From assembly GCA_963833675.1 (NCBI GenBank), contig CAWHYW010000040.1:43022-107021 (forward strand): a stretch of 64,000 bases of DNA, in the 5' to 3' direction. The position numbers were made by a program, and so were the translations under genes. Under the pieces are notes generated by a model that made no database searches, was not told the DNA's origin, and was given only the letters and a program-made list of their open reading frames with translations. Shown here one piece after another: positions 9,252-18,052 of the stretch. The DNA comes from DASQDN01 sp963833675 (GTDB lineage: Bacteria > Acidobacteriota > Terriglobia > Bryobacterales > Bryobacteraceae). Each line of letters begins with the position of its first letter. Positions within the stretch are counted from its first letter, which is position 1.

Positions 9252-9917
9252 TTGTTTGCGAGGGCCGCTGGATGCCTGGAGCAAGCCTTCCACCCGGCCG
9301 GAGATTTGCTTACTGAAAACTCCGACGTCATGCCTACGGAGGTCGATGCCGAGCACGTTACAAGTGCGGCCCGCCCGGACCAGTTTCCGGCGGAGTCGCT
9401 GCCGGAAATCGCTTTTTTGGGGCGTAGCAACGTTGGAAAGTCCAGTCTGCTGAATTGTTTAACCGGCAAGAAGGGTTTGGCGTTTACCAGTTCCAAGCCC
9501 GGCTGCACCCAGTTGATTAATTTTTTTCGAATCAACGGGGAAATGTTTTTCGTGGACTTGCCGGGGTACGGATTTGCTCGGGTGCCGTTAGAAGTGAAGG
9601 CCCGCTGGAAGAGCCTCATCGAATCCTACCTTCTGAAACGGAACACCCTAACGACCGCGGTGGTGCTTATCGACTCGAGAAGAGGGTGGATGGAGCCGGA
9701 TCTGGAGCTCAAAAGTTGGCTGGAGTTTCAGAGAATTCCGTATCTGGTAGTAGCCACGAAGATAGATAAGTTGAATCAGAAAGAGCAGCATCGCAGCTTG
9801 AAAACGATCTCGAATGAGCTTTCGGGCAGCGAACTGTTTCCTTTCTCGGCCATAACCGGCCGGGGAGCGAGGGAAATTTGGCAGGCGATCTCGAAAACAA
9901 AGATGTTGCGGCAGTGA
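9252..9917 (+). CDS. engB: Ribosome biogenesis GTPase YihA/YsxC (EngB)
   Basis: 221 residues from TTG at 9252. This small GTPase of the TrmE-Era group assists assembly of the large ribosomal subunit. G1 is GRSNVGKSS (residues 57-65), G2/switch TSSKPGCTQ, G3 DLPGYG (102-107), G4 TKID (169-172) and G5 FSAITG. The TTG start has GGAG six bases upstream. An ATG at 9330 would give 195 residues, closer to the usual family length, but has no visible ribosome binding site; either is possible. The 3' end overlaps the start of rho by 40 bases, implying coupled expression. Confidence 0.93.
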   Translation: MFARAAGCLEQAFHPAGDLLTENSDVMPTEVDAEHVTSAARPDQFPAESLPEIAFLGRSNVGKSSLLNCLTGKKGLAFTSSKPGCTQLINFFRINGEMFFVDLPGYGFARVPLEVKARWKSLIESYLLKRNTLTTAVVLIDSRRGWMEPDLELKSWLEFQRIPYLVVATKIDKLNQKEQHRSLKTISNELSGSELFPFSAITGRGAREIWQAISKTKMLRQ

Positions 9918-11596
9918 TACCGGAAGAAAAGGCCGCCGAAAAGTCAGTCGATAAGGCTGAGGGAAGCCGGATCTCGGAGGCTGCCCGCCCCGAATCGAAA
10001 AACGATTTACCCAAAAATAACGACGTGCCGAAGAACGACGCAGTCAAGAACGAAGCGCCGAAAGCGGACGCCCAAAAAGGTGATACTCCGCGGTCGGCCG
10101 ATAATCCCCGGACCGAAGCCCGGGCTGCCGGTGACGGACAATCGCGCCGCCGGAACCACGCACCGCAGCAGGGCGCCCCGATTGCCCCGCAACCGCAACC
10201 TGGGGCCGGAGCACAGGCACAACCTGCGCGCCAGGAACGGCCGCAGCAGGAACGGCCGCAGCAGGAACGCCAGGAACGCCAGGAGCGGACCGATACGCCT
10301 ACGGCTCCAACGCCTCCTTCCGTTAATACGGGACGAGCCGGTTCTACGCTTGACCTGGTCGAGTTGAAGGACATGAGTATTCAGCGGCTGAATCAAGTCG
10401 CTAAGGATCTCGGTGTTACGGGCGGGGCCGGATTGCGCAAGCAGGAGCTGATTTTCAAAATCCTGCAAACCCAGGCGGAAAAGAGCGGACTTATCTTTTC
10501 CGAAGGCGTCCTCGAATGTCTGCCGGATGGCTTCGGCTTCCTGCGCGCGCCTGAGTACAACTATCTGCCCGGGCCCGATGACGTGTATGTCTCACCGTCG
10601 CAGATTCGCCGGTTCGATCTACGCACGGGCGACACCATTTCGGGACAAATCCGCCCGCCCAAGGAAGGCGAACGCTACTTTGCCCTGATCAAGGTAGATG
10701 CAATCAACTTTGAGCCGCCGGAGGAGTCGCGAAACAAGATTTTCTTCGACAATCTCACTCCGCTCTACCCGGCGAACCGGCTGAAACTCGAGACGACGCG
10801 CGAAAATAATTCCGGTCGAGTTATGGACCTGCTGACGCCGATCGGCAAAGGGCAGCGTGGATTGATCGTTGCGCCGCCGCGTACCGGTAAAACGATGTTG
10901 CTCCAGAACATCGCTAACTCGATTACTATCAATCACCCTGAGGTTACGCTCATTGTTCTGCTGATTGACGAGCGGCCTGAGGAAGTCACCGACATGCAGC
11001 GCTCCGTTAAAGGCGAAGTGATCAGCTCGACCTTCGATGAGCCCGCAACCCGGCACGTCCAGGTGGCCGAGATGGTCATTGAGAAGGCGAAGCGACTGGT
11101 CGAGCACAAGAAAGACGTGGTGATTTTGCTCGATTCGATCACCCGGCTCGCGCGAGCCTACAATACGGTCGTCCCGCCGTCGGGCAAGGTTCTTTCGGGC
11201 GGTGTCGATTCCAACGCGCTGCAACGTCCGAAGCGCTTCTTCGGCGCGGCGCGCAATATTGAAGAAGGCGGTTCGCTCACCATCGTCGCCACTGCTCTGG
11301 TCGATACCGGCAGCCGTATGGACGACGTTATCTTCGAAGAGTTTAAGGGCACTGGCAACATGGAAATCCACCTCGACCGCAAGCTGGTGGATAAGCGTGT
11401 TTTCCCGGCGATCGATATCAACAAGAGTGGCACCCGTAAGGAAGAGCTCCTGATGCCGAAGGACGAACTGAACCGCGTCTGGGTGCTGCGCAAGGTGCTG
11501 AACCCTCTCTCTGCGACGGAATCGATGGAATTGCTGCTCGACAAGCTCAGCAAAACCAGGAGCAATCAGGACTTCCTGGGCTCGATGTCCGGCTAA
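9878..11596 (+). CDS. rho: Transcription termination factor Rho with long disordered N-terminus
   Basis: 572 residues, about 150 longer than enterobacterial Rho. The hexameric RNA helicase ends transcription at unstructured RNA. The extra N-terminal part (residues 1-155) is rich in Lys, Glu, Ala, Pro, Gln and Arg with short repeats of QQERP, and looks disordered. Then come the Rho_N helix bundle (LVELKDMSIQRLNQVAKDLG), the cold-shock RNA-binding domain (LECLPDGFGFLR) and the motor: Walker A PPRTGKT near 334, LLIDERPEEVTDM, LLDSITRLARAYN and the Q/R-loop region GGVDSNALQRPKRFF. Start TTG at 9878 has GAGGGA upstream and lies within engB. A strong hairpin terminator follows the stop. Confidence 0.95.
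   Translation: MAGDLENKDVAAVIPEEKAAEKSVDKAEGSRISEAARPESKNDLPKNNDVPKNDAVKNEAPKADAQKGDTPRSADNPRTEARAAGDGQSRRRNHAPQQGAPIAPQPQPGAGAQAQPARQERPQQERPQQERQERQERTDTPTAPTPPSVNTGRAGSTLDLVELKDMSIQRLNQVAKDLGVTGGAGLRKQELIFKILQTQAEKSGLIFSEGVLECLPDGFGFLRAPEYNYLPGPDDVYVSPSQIRRFDLRTGDTISGQIRPPKEGERYFALIKVDAINFEPPEESRNKIFFDNLTPLYPANRLKLETTRENNSGRVMDLLTPIGKGQRGLIVAPPRTGKTMLLQNIANSITINHPEVTLIVLLIDERPEEVTDMQRSVKGEVISSTFDEPATRHVQVAEMVIEKAKRLVEHKKDVVILLDSITRLARAYNTVVPPSGKVLSGGVDSNALQRPKRFFGAARNIEEGGSLTIVATALVDTGSRMDDVIFEEFKGTGNMEIHLDRKLVDKRVFPAIDINKSGTRKEELLMPKDELNRVWVLRKVLNPLSATESMELLLDKLSKTRSNQDFLGSMSG
10232..10288 (+). repeat. Short tandem repeats inside rho
   Basis: About 57 bases of imperfect repeats: three 15-base copies like CAGGAACGGCCGCAG, then shorter CAGGAACGC copies. 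They encode QERPQ and QER repeats in the disordered N-terminal extension of Rho. Copy number could vary between strains without breaking the frame because the main unit is 15 bases. Confidence 0.75.
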
Positions 11597-11607
11597 AAAT
11601 GTTTTTG

Positions 11608-11637
11608 CGGGTGAGGATAGGCGTCTCACCCGTTTTT
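11608..11637 (+). terminator. Intrinsic terminator after rho
   Basis: CGGGTGAG (11608-11615) pairs with CTCACCCG (11625-11632) across a 9-base loop and is followed directly by five T. It lies 11 bases past the rho stop and separates the tig-to-rho block from the export cluster. Confidence 0.8.
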
Positions 11638-11729
11638 CCTCCCGCCGAAGGATAACCTTCCTCGTTGTTTGTTCGTCTTAAATGGTTCTAGGTCATGGTG
11701 TCTCCAAAATCGGCCTCTAGGGGTTACCG

Positions 11730-13497
11730 ATGCTCTCCAAGATGAGCAGTGGCGCGTCCGCGCCTATTCTTGCGCCCACGCCCGGAGTAGTTCCATCGGC
11801 TCCGAAGATCGTTCCTCAAGCGCCTAAACCCTCTAGAAAGAGACGGTTGTGGTGGATCCTGCTGATTGCGATCGCTGCGATCGGTCTCGAGCGTGGCTTA
11901 CATTTCGCTCAAAAGGCTTCAGGCCCAGCCACGGGCGCTGCGACCATTATTCGCACTGCGGCAGTAACGGAGGGTTCGATCGAGCGCACCATTCGCCTGA
12001 CCGGGACAACGGGCGCTGAGAAATTTGCTTCACTGATCACCCCGCGACTCGGCGGAAACCGTAACGGAAGCGGCCGTGACGGTAGCAGTCGGGGTGGGGG
12101 CGGCGGCAGCGCCGTTGTAATTCAATCGAATTCGAGGGGCGGCAGCGGAAGTTCATCGAGTTCCTCCAGTTCTTCGAGCTCATCGACGAGCGGCTCCCAG
12201 GACGCGTCGGCGGCTCCGACCATTTCCTCAACCAACGGAGTCCAAACCGGCGGAGGTTCGGCCGCCTTCCGTTCCGCGACGTCGCGCATTTCCCGTACAC
12301 CGACCTCGCCCAATTCGACATCCGGTTCGGCGTTCGAATTCGAATTCTTCAAGCTCCTCGACTTCGGCCGATTCTCCGTCCTCCAATGGAGGTCTAGGTT
12401 CGACAGCCAGTGCCCTTGCGGGAACCGGAACGGCCGGTGGTGGAGGCGGCACGAGCGAGTTTATGCTGGTGCTGCAGGATGCTGTCAAGCCGGGCGCTCG
12501 CGTCAATAAAGGGCAGGTAATCGCCGAATTCGACCGCCAATATATGTTGAATCGGCTTGAGGATTATCGCGCCTCCGTGGCACAGATGGAAGCCGGCGTC
12601 CGCAGACTCAAGGCGGAATTGCTGGTTACCCGCGAGTCACATCGCCAGACAGTGGCGAATGCGAAGGCGGCGCTCGAAAAGGCGCGCCTCGATGTGAAGA
12701 CGATCCCGGTGCTTGGGGCGATCGAGGCGGAGAGTATTAAGCTGGCGGCCGAAGAGGCGGATGCGAAGTACAAACAACTGCTCGCAGAGGTGAAATTCGT
12801 TGAAATCGGACAAGCCAGTGAGATCAAGGCTGCCGAGTTGGAGTTGATGCAGGCGCAAATGGAACTGAAGCGGGCCGAAGCCAATGCGGACCGCATGCTC
12901 ATCAAGGCGCCGATCAACGGTCTGGCGGTGATGCAGACCATGTTCCGCGGTACCGAATTTGCGCAGATTCAACCGGGAGATCAGCTTTATCCGGGGATGA
13001 TGTTCCTTCAGGTGGTCGATCCTTCGGCAATGATCATCAATGCCACTGTGAATCAGGTAGATGTCGACCGCGTGCGCATCGGGCAAAAAGCTACGGTTCG
13101 TTTCGACGCCTATCCTGAGCTTCAGGTACCGGCGCATGTCGAAGCGATTGGAGCGATGACCCGCGCCGGGGGAATGCGCGCCAGCTACGTCAAAGAAATT
13201 CCTGTCATTCTCAAAATCGACCGGATGGACCCGTTAATTATTCCGGATTTGACGGTCAGTATCGATGTCGCCATGGAGGCGGAGCAGCAGGCGTCTATCG
13301 CGCCGCTTGCAGCGATCTTCCGTGACGGCGAACGCGGGACTCCATACGTTTACGTCAAGGCTGGCGATTCTTGGGAGCGTCGAGAGGTTGAATTAGGGTT
13401 AAAGAACAATTTGCAGGTCGCGATTCGTTCGGGACTGAAGCCGGGAGAGGTGGTTGCAGAAGACGCGCCTCCCATGGCTCCGGACCGGCGTAGCTAG
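11730..13497 (+). CDS. HlyD/AcrA-type membrane fusion protein 1 (frameshifted in Ser-rich linker)
   Basis: Periplasmic adaptor of a tripartite exporter. The N-terminus has a basic patch then one membrane helix (RRLWWILLIAIAAIG). The lipoyl-type half motif appears as MLVLQDAVKPGARVNKGQ, followed by a long coiled coil (12540-12880), the second half APINGLAVM, and beta-barrel segments IINATVNQVDVDRVRIGQ. Between the membrane helix and the lipoyl motif is an unusual Ser/Gly/Asn-rich stretch (12050-12450) with a run of about 12 serines. The frame changes around 12,333-12,342 within TTCGAATTCGAATTC: upstream reads GSAFEFEF, downstream RSNSNSSSSS. One base is missing or extra there. Two further adaptors follow at once. 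If the break is real the gene is inactive; a read error or slippage in the repeat is also possible. Confidence 0.75.
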
Positions 13498-13576
13498 GAC
13501 ATAGCGTAAAAGCGACCAAGGGCCAGTGTGCGCAGACCCGTTTCCCGTCAGGAAGCGGATTTCGAAGGAACTTGAA

Positions 13577-14884
13577 ATGTCTAAGGACTTGAAGCCGAAA
13601 CAGCGGCTGGGACAAACCGGGGCGACACGCCGCAAACGTATAATTGCGTGGACTGTTTTCGGCGTTCTGTTGGGAACTGGCGCGGTATACGGATATCGGT
13701 ACGCGGCGCAAGAGGTGAAAGTCGAGGTGCCGGTTGCCAGAGTTCGTTCCGCGGAGTTTGTGATTTCCGTTCGCACGCGCGGCGAGATTCGCAGCGTGAA
13801 CTCGGTGATCCTCGCCGCCCCGCAAGTGCCGGAGCCTCGAATTGTCCGAATCGCTGAATCGGGCAGACCGATAAAAAAAGGCGACGTAGTTGTTGAGTTT
13901 GACGCCGCGCAACAGGAGCAGAATTTGCTCGAGCGCAATACCACCGTCCGTACTGTCGATAGCGAGATCATTCAGACCAGGGCGTCGCACCGCATGACGG
14001 ATGAGCAGGATGCGATGAACCTGATGACATCGCAATACAACCTGGAGCGTGCGAAACTCGACGCGAGCAAGGCCGAGGTCGTCTCGCAAATCGAAGGCGC
14101 GAAGAGCCGGCTGGATGTCGGCATCTCGGAAGGTGAGTTGAAGCAGGTAAAAACCGTTTTAACCGCTCACGATGAGACCCAGAAAGCCGACCTCGACCGT
14201 CTTGCGCAGCGCAAGGATAAGACTGTGCGCGACGTGGACCGTGCGAAAGGTTATCTCACAAAGATGGTATTGAGGGCCCCGCAGGACGGAGTCGTCAACA
14301 TCCTTCCGAACTTTCGAGCACAAGGCTCGTTCGGTTCTGCTCCGCCTGCCTTCAAAGAGGGAGACCGGGCATGGACCGGAGCTTCTATCGCTGAGATCCC
14401 CGATCTGTCCAACATGCGAATGGACCTCAAGCTCGAAGAGGTGGATCGCGGCAGGCTCAAGCTTGGGCAACAAGTGCGAGTCCGCGTTGACGCGATTGCT
14501 GATCGCGAGCTTACGGCTGTGCTCGACTGGATCAGCCCGATCGCCGCAATCAATTTCCGCGGGATGGGATTGACGGAAAAGACGTTTCCCGCGCGCGCCA
14601 CTCTTAAGCAACTCGACAACCGGCTCCGTCCCGGTATGAGCGCGACAGCGGAAGTCGTGATCGAAAGCGCGCCGAAGAGTCTGTTGATTCCCGTACGCGC
14701 CAGCTTCATGAACAATGGGAAGCCGGCGGTCTATGTTCAGCATGGCGAGCAATTTGTGATCCGGCAGATCGAGGTCGGCAGGCGCAACGACACAGACATG
14801 GTGGTGCTGAAAGGATTAAAGGAAGGCGAGCAGGTCGCCCTGGAGAATCCGATTGAGGCCGCCAAACGCGCGAAGAAACTTTAA
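13577..14884 (+). CDS. HlyD/MacA-like membrane fusion protein 2
   Basis: 435 residues. Second of three adjacent periplasmic adaptors. One N-terminal membrane helix (WTVFGVLLGTGAVYGYRYA), a lipoyl half motif around GRPIKKGDVVVEFDAAQQEQ, a coiled-coil hairpin (about residues 110-215), then RAPQDGVVNIL and beta-barrel strands with DLKLEEVDRGRLKLGQ. The C-terminal membrane-proximal part (LIPVRASFMNNGKPAVYVQ) fits MacA-like adaptors. The ATG at 13577 is chosen because AAGGA lies eight bases upstream; a longer frame to 13526 lacks a good site. The next adaptor starts 15 bases after the stop, indicating one operon. Confidence 0.88.
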   Translation: MSKDLKPKQRLGQTGATRRKRIIAWTVFGVLLGTGAVYGYRYAAQEVKVEVPVARVRSAEFVISVRTRGEIRSVNSVILAAPQVPEPRIVRIAESGRPIKKGDVVVEFDAAQQEQNLLERNTTVRTVDSEIIQTRASHRMTDEQDAMNLMTSQYNLERAKLDASKAEVVSQIEGAKSRLDVGISEGELKQVKTVLTAHDETQKADLDRLAQRKDKTVRDVDRAKGYLTKMVLRAPQDGVVNILPNFRAQGSFGSAPPAFKEGDRAWTGASIAEIPDLSNMRMDLKLEEVDRGRLKLGQQVRVRVDAIADRELTAVLDWISPIAAINFRGMGLTEKTFPARATLKQLDNRLRPGMSATAEVVIESAPKSLLIPVRASFMNNGKPAVYVQHGEQFVIRQIEVGRRNDTDMVVLKGLKEGEQVALENPIEAAKRAKKL

Positions 14885-14899
14885 GGGGCTAGGCGGCAG

Positions 14900-16792
14900 A
14901 TGAAGAAGATTGTTATACGCCTGATTGTTCTGGCGATTCTCGCCGGGGCTGGTTACGGCGGCTGGCGTTTGTTCCAGGCCATGCCGCAGCGGCAAGCACA
15001 GATCGCTACGACAAAAGTACGTAAGAGCGATGTAATCGTTCGCACCTTCGCTCGCGGAGAATTGCGCGCCGTTCGCTCCATGACTTTGATCGCGCCGAAC
15101 CTGTTCGGCACGGTGCAGGTGACACGGATGGCCTCCCTAGGCGCTTTGGCGAAAGACAAAGACTTGATCGTGGAGTTTGATGACTCCGAACTGCAGTCGC
15201 GTCTGGAGGAAAAGCAGCTTGAACTTGATCAGATCGACGAGCAAATCAAGAAGGCAGAAGCTGATTTAGCCATTCGGAACAATCAGGATCAGGTGGAGTT
15301 GTTGCGCGCGCGCTATTCCGTCCGCAGATCGGAACTGGAAGTAAAGCGCAATGAACTCCTGCCTGCAATCGATCAGCGTAAGAATGCTTTGAACCTGGAA
15401 GAATCCAAGCGACGCTTGCAGCAATTGCAGAGCGACATCAAGTCACGCCAGGAGCAGGCCAAAGCCGAGATGGCAGTGCTTATTGAGAAGCGAAATAAGT
15501 CACGCATGGAAATGGCACGCGAGCGGCAGCGCCTTACCCAAGTGAAATTACTGTCGCCGATGAGCGGACTGGTTGCGATTCGTCAAAACCGGCAAGGGAT
15601 GTTTTTCCCGGGCATGCAAATCCCCGATCTTCGTGAAGGAGATCAGGTGCAGCCGGGGATTCCAGTCGCCGATGTGCTTGATCTATCCGAACTGGAAATC
15701 GTCGCGAAGATCGGGGAACTTGATCGAGCCAATCTGAAGGAAGGTCAGGACGTGAACATCCGGCTCGATGCCTTGGGTGATAAAACCTTTCACGGCAAGA
15801 TCAAGGCTATGAGCGGCACCGCATCAGCGAACATTTTTTCGGGCGATCCCGCCAAGAAGTTCGATGTTGTGTTCTCGCTCGATATGAAAGAGCTGCTTAC
15901 GAAGCTCGGCGCCAAACCCGAACAGGTTCGAAAAGTTTTGGCGACTGCTGAGGCGAATCGAAAGAAGCCGCCTACACCGGGCGGTGGCATGGTGATGGGT
16001 GGCGCTCCGCAGATGACGATGGTCTCGGCTCCGGCGCAGGGCGGCGGTAATCAGATGGCGGGTGGTCAGCCATCGGCTGGCCCGCAAGCCGGCGGCCCAC
16101 AAATGGCTGGTGGCATGACAGCCCCAGGTGGCGCTTCGGGAATGCAGGGCGGGCAGATGCAAGGTCGCCAAGGTGGCGGGGGCGGCATGATGGGGCCGCT
16201 CTCGGACGAAGATCGTACGAAAATGCGCGCTGCGATTCAAAAGGCCCTGAACGGAAAGACCATGCAGGACCTTTCGCCGGAAGAGCAACGCAAGATCATG
16301 CAGGATGCAGCAAAAACTGTTCTGACGGTGGGTAAGAACGTGCCGGCGGGTGGCGGGGGTGCGGGCGCCTCCGGAGGCATGCCCATGATAGGTGGCGCAC
16401 GCGGCCAATTTTCGGGTAAGGATCTTCAAAACGCAGAATTGCCTAAAACCGATGCTGAGTCCCAACTGGACGTTCTGCTCCGTCCCGGCTTACTCGCGGA
16501 TGTTGAGATCATCCTCGAAAAAATACCGGATGCGATCAATGTGCCGAATCAGGCGGTCTTTGAGAAGGACGGTAATCAGATCGTATACGTTCGAAGCGGA
16601 GGACGCTGGCAAGAGCGCGTAATTAAGCCGATGAAACGGAGCGAGTCGGTGATGGTGATCGCCAGCGGCATCAAGCCCGGCGACGTGATTGCGATGAGCG
16701 ATCCGTTCGCAAAGCCGGGTGACAAGAAAAAGAAAGACAAGCCCGCGTCGGGTGGACCAGCCGCCGGCATGCCGGGTGGAGGCCGTTCATGA
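14900..16792 (+). CDS. Membrane fusion protein 3 with Gly/Met/Gln-rich insert
   Basis: 630 residues, long for an adaptor. It has a membrane helix at residues 4-25, a lipoyl-like half motif (IVEFDDSELQSRL), a long coiled coil (about 85-215), then LSPMSGLVAIRQ and the barrel part. An inserted region of roughly residues 350-490 is rich in Gly, Met, Gln, Ala and Pro (for example GGGMVMGGAPQM) and contains a short charged helix LSDEDRTKMRAAIQ. The barrel/membrane-proximal domain resumes at AINVPNQAVFEKDGNQ. The extra loop is methionine-rich, which could suggest metal contact, but this is speculative. The stop overlaps the permease start by four bases (ATGA). Confidence 0.85.
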   Translation: MKKIVIRLIVLAILAGAGYGGWRLFQAMPQRQAQIATTKVRKSDVIVRTFARGELRAVRSMTLIAPNLFGTVQVTRMASLGALAKDKDLIVEFDDSELQSRLEEKQLELDQIDEQIKKAEADLAIRNNQDQVELLRARYSVRRSELEVKRNELLPAIDQRKNALNLEESKRRLQQLQSDIKSRQEQAKAEMAVLIEKRNKSRMEMARERQRLTQVKLLSPMSGLVAIRQNRQGMFFPGMQIPDLREGDQVQPGIPVADVLDLSELEIVAKIGELDRANLKEGQDVNIRLDALGDKTFHGKIKAMSGTASANIFSGDPAKKFDVVFSLDMKELLTKLGAKPEQVRKVLATAEANRKKPPTPGGGMVMGGAPQMTMVSAPAQGGGNQMAGGQPSAGPQAGGPQMAGGMTAPGGASGMQGGQMQGRQGGGGGMMGPLSDEDRTKMRAAIQKALNGKTMQDLSPEEQRKIMQDAAKTVLTVGKNVPAGGGGAGASGGMPMIGGARGQFSGKDLQNAELPKTDAESQLDVLLRPGLLADVEIILEKIPDAINVPNQAVFEKDGNQIVYVRSGGRWQERVIKPMKRSESVMVIASGIKPGDVIAMSDPFAKPGDKKKKDKPASGGPAAGMPGGGRS

Positions 16793-18045
16793 GTATGTTT
16801 TCAGGATTGGGCGCCGAACTCCAGATGGGGCTCTCCAGCCTCTTCGTCCACAAGCTTCGAAGTTTGCTGACGATGCTCGGCATGATCTTCGGTGTAGGCG
16901 CGGTCGTCGCCATGCTGTCGATTACCGCGGGCGCTCAAAAAGAGATGATGAGCTACATCGATCTGCTGGGCGTCAATAACATCATTATTGAGGCGAAAGA
17001 AGCGGTCGATCGTAATGAGTTGCAGGCGCGCCGCGCGGTCTCTCCGGGACTGACGTTCCGTGACTATCGCGCTATCTCCGAGAATGTCGCCGGTATCGAA
17101 GCCGCTACGCCTCGTAAGCGTTTCAAGCCTCAAAAAGTGCTGCCAAAGACGGCGCAAGAGCAGCCCATCCTGATCGGTGTGACGCCCGCGTACCTGAGCA
17201 TCAACAGTCTCAAAATCGTGGAAGGGCGCTTTTTCGACCAGGAGGACGATCGCAGTTCTGCTCCGGTCTGTGTGCTTGGGGAATCTGCGAAGGTGAATCT
17301 GCTCGGCTATGATCCGGCGGTAGGTAAATTCGTCAAGATCAACGATTCCTGGCTGCAGGTAATCGGGGTTCTCTCGCAGCAGGCCTCCGGCGACTCGGAT
17401 GTCGAAGGTGTGGAAGTGGTCAATCGCAATAATCTGGTGATTGCGCCATTGAATACCGTGATGCGCCGGTTCGAAGACAACAACAGCTACTTGAAGGACG
17501 AGATTGACGGGATTTACATCAAGGTCAAGCAGAATGTGGATTCTGTCGAGACGGCGAATGTTGTCGGCGCCATTCTTACCGCCACCCACAAAGACGCGGG
17601 AGACTTTAATGTCACCGTTCCCGCCGGCTTGTTGGAGCAAAAGCGCCGCACGCAGTTCATCTTCAGCGTGGTCATGATTTGTATCGCGGGTATTTCGCTC
17701 CTGGTTGGCGGTATCGGCATCATGAACATCATGCTTGCCACGGTGCTCGAGCGAACCCGCGAGATCGGTATCCGCCGCGCAATTGGAGCTCGACAAGCCG
17801 ATATCATCCGTCAGTTCCTCACGGAAGCCGTGTTGATTTCGATTATCGGCGGGCTGATCGGAATTTTGTTCGGCTACACGCTCTCCAAGGTAATTGCAAC
17901 AGCCGCGGGCTGGCAAACCGACGTCACGACCGGCTCGATTGCGGTTGCGTTCGGTGTGTCTGTCGGCATCGGCCTATTGTTTGGTATTTATCCGGCGGTT
18001 CAGGCCGCCAAGCTCGATCCTATCGAGGCTATTCGTTACGAGTAA
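16789..18045 (+). CDS. MacB/FtsX-type ABC transporter permease
   Basis: 418 residues. Inner-membrane permease of the MacB/LolE mechanotransmission type. The first helix follows LRSLLTMLGMIFGVGAVVAM; a periplasmic MacB core domain spans about 50-285; three helices of the FtsX domain follow (about 292-315, 340-365, 378-400), with the typical ERTREIGIRRAIGAR between helices two and three and the DPIEAIRYE tail. It has no nucleotide-binding domain, and no ATPase gene is visible nearby. Overlap with the preceding adaptor and near-contact with the TolC-like gene indicate one exporter operon. Substrate unknown: antibiotics, peptides and lipids are all possible for the family. Confidence 0.9.
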   Translation: MSMFSGLGAELQMGLSSLFVHKLRSLLTMLGMIFGVGAVVAMLSITAGAQKEMMSYIDLLGVNNIIIEAKEAVDRNELQARRAVSPGLTFRDYRAISENVAGIEAATPRKRFKPQKVLPKTAQEQPILIGVTPAYLSINSLKIVEGRFFDQEDDRSSAPVCVLGESAKVNLLGYDPAVGKFVKINDSWLQVIGVLSQQASGDSDVEGVEVVNRNNLVIAPLNTVMRRFEDNNSYLKDEIDGIYIKVKQNVDSVETANVVGAILTATHKDAGDFNVTVPAGLLEQKRRTQFIFSVVMICIAGISLLVGGIGIMNIMLATVLERTREIGIRRAIGARQADIIRQFLTEAVLISIIGGLIGILFGYTLSKVIATAAGWQTDVTTGSIAVAFGVSVGIGLLFGIYPAVQAAKLDPIEAIRYE

Positions 18046-18052
18046 GAGGACA

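Noticed and set aside
11730..13497. Programmed ribosomal frameshift in adaptor 1
   Set aside because: No slippery heptamer or downstream structure typical of programmed shifting was seen; the break is within a repeat, so error or mutation is more likely.
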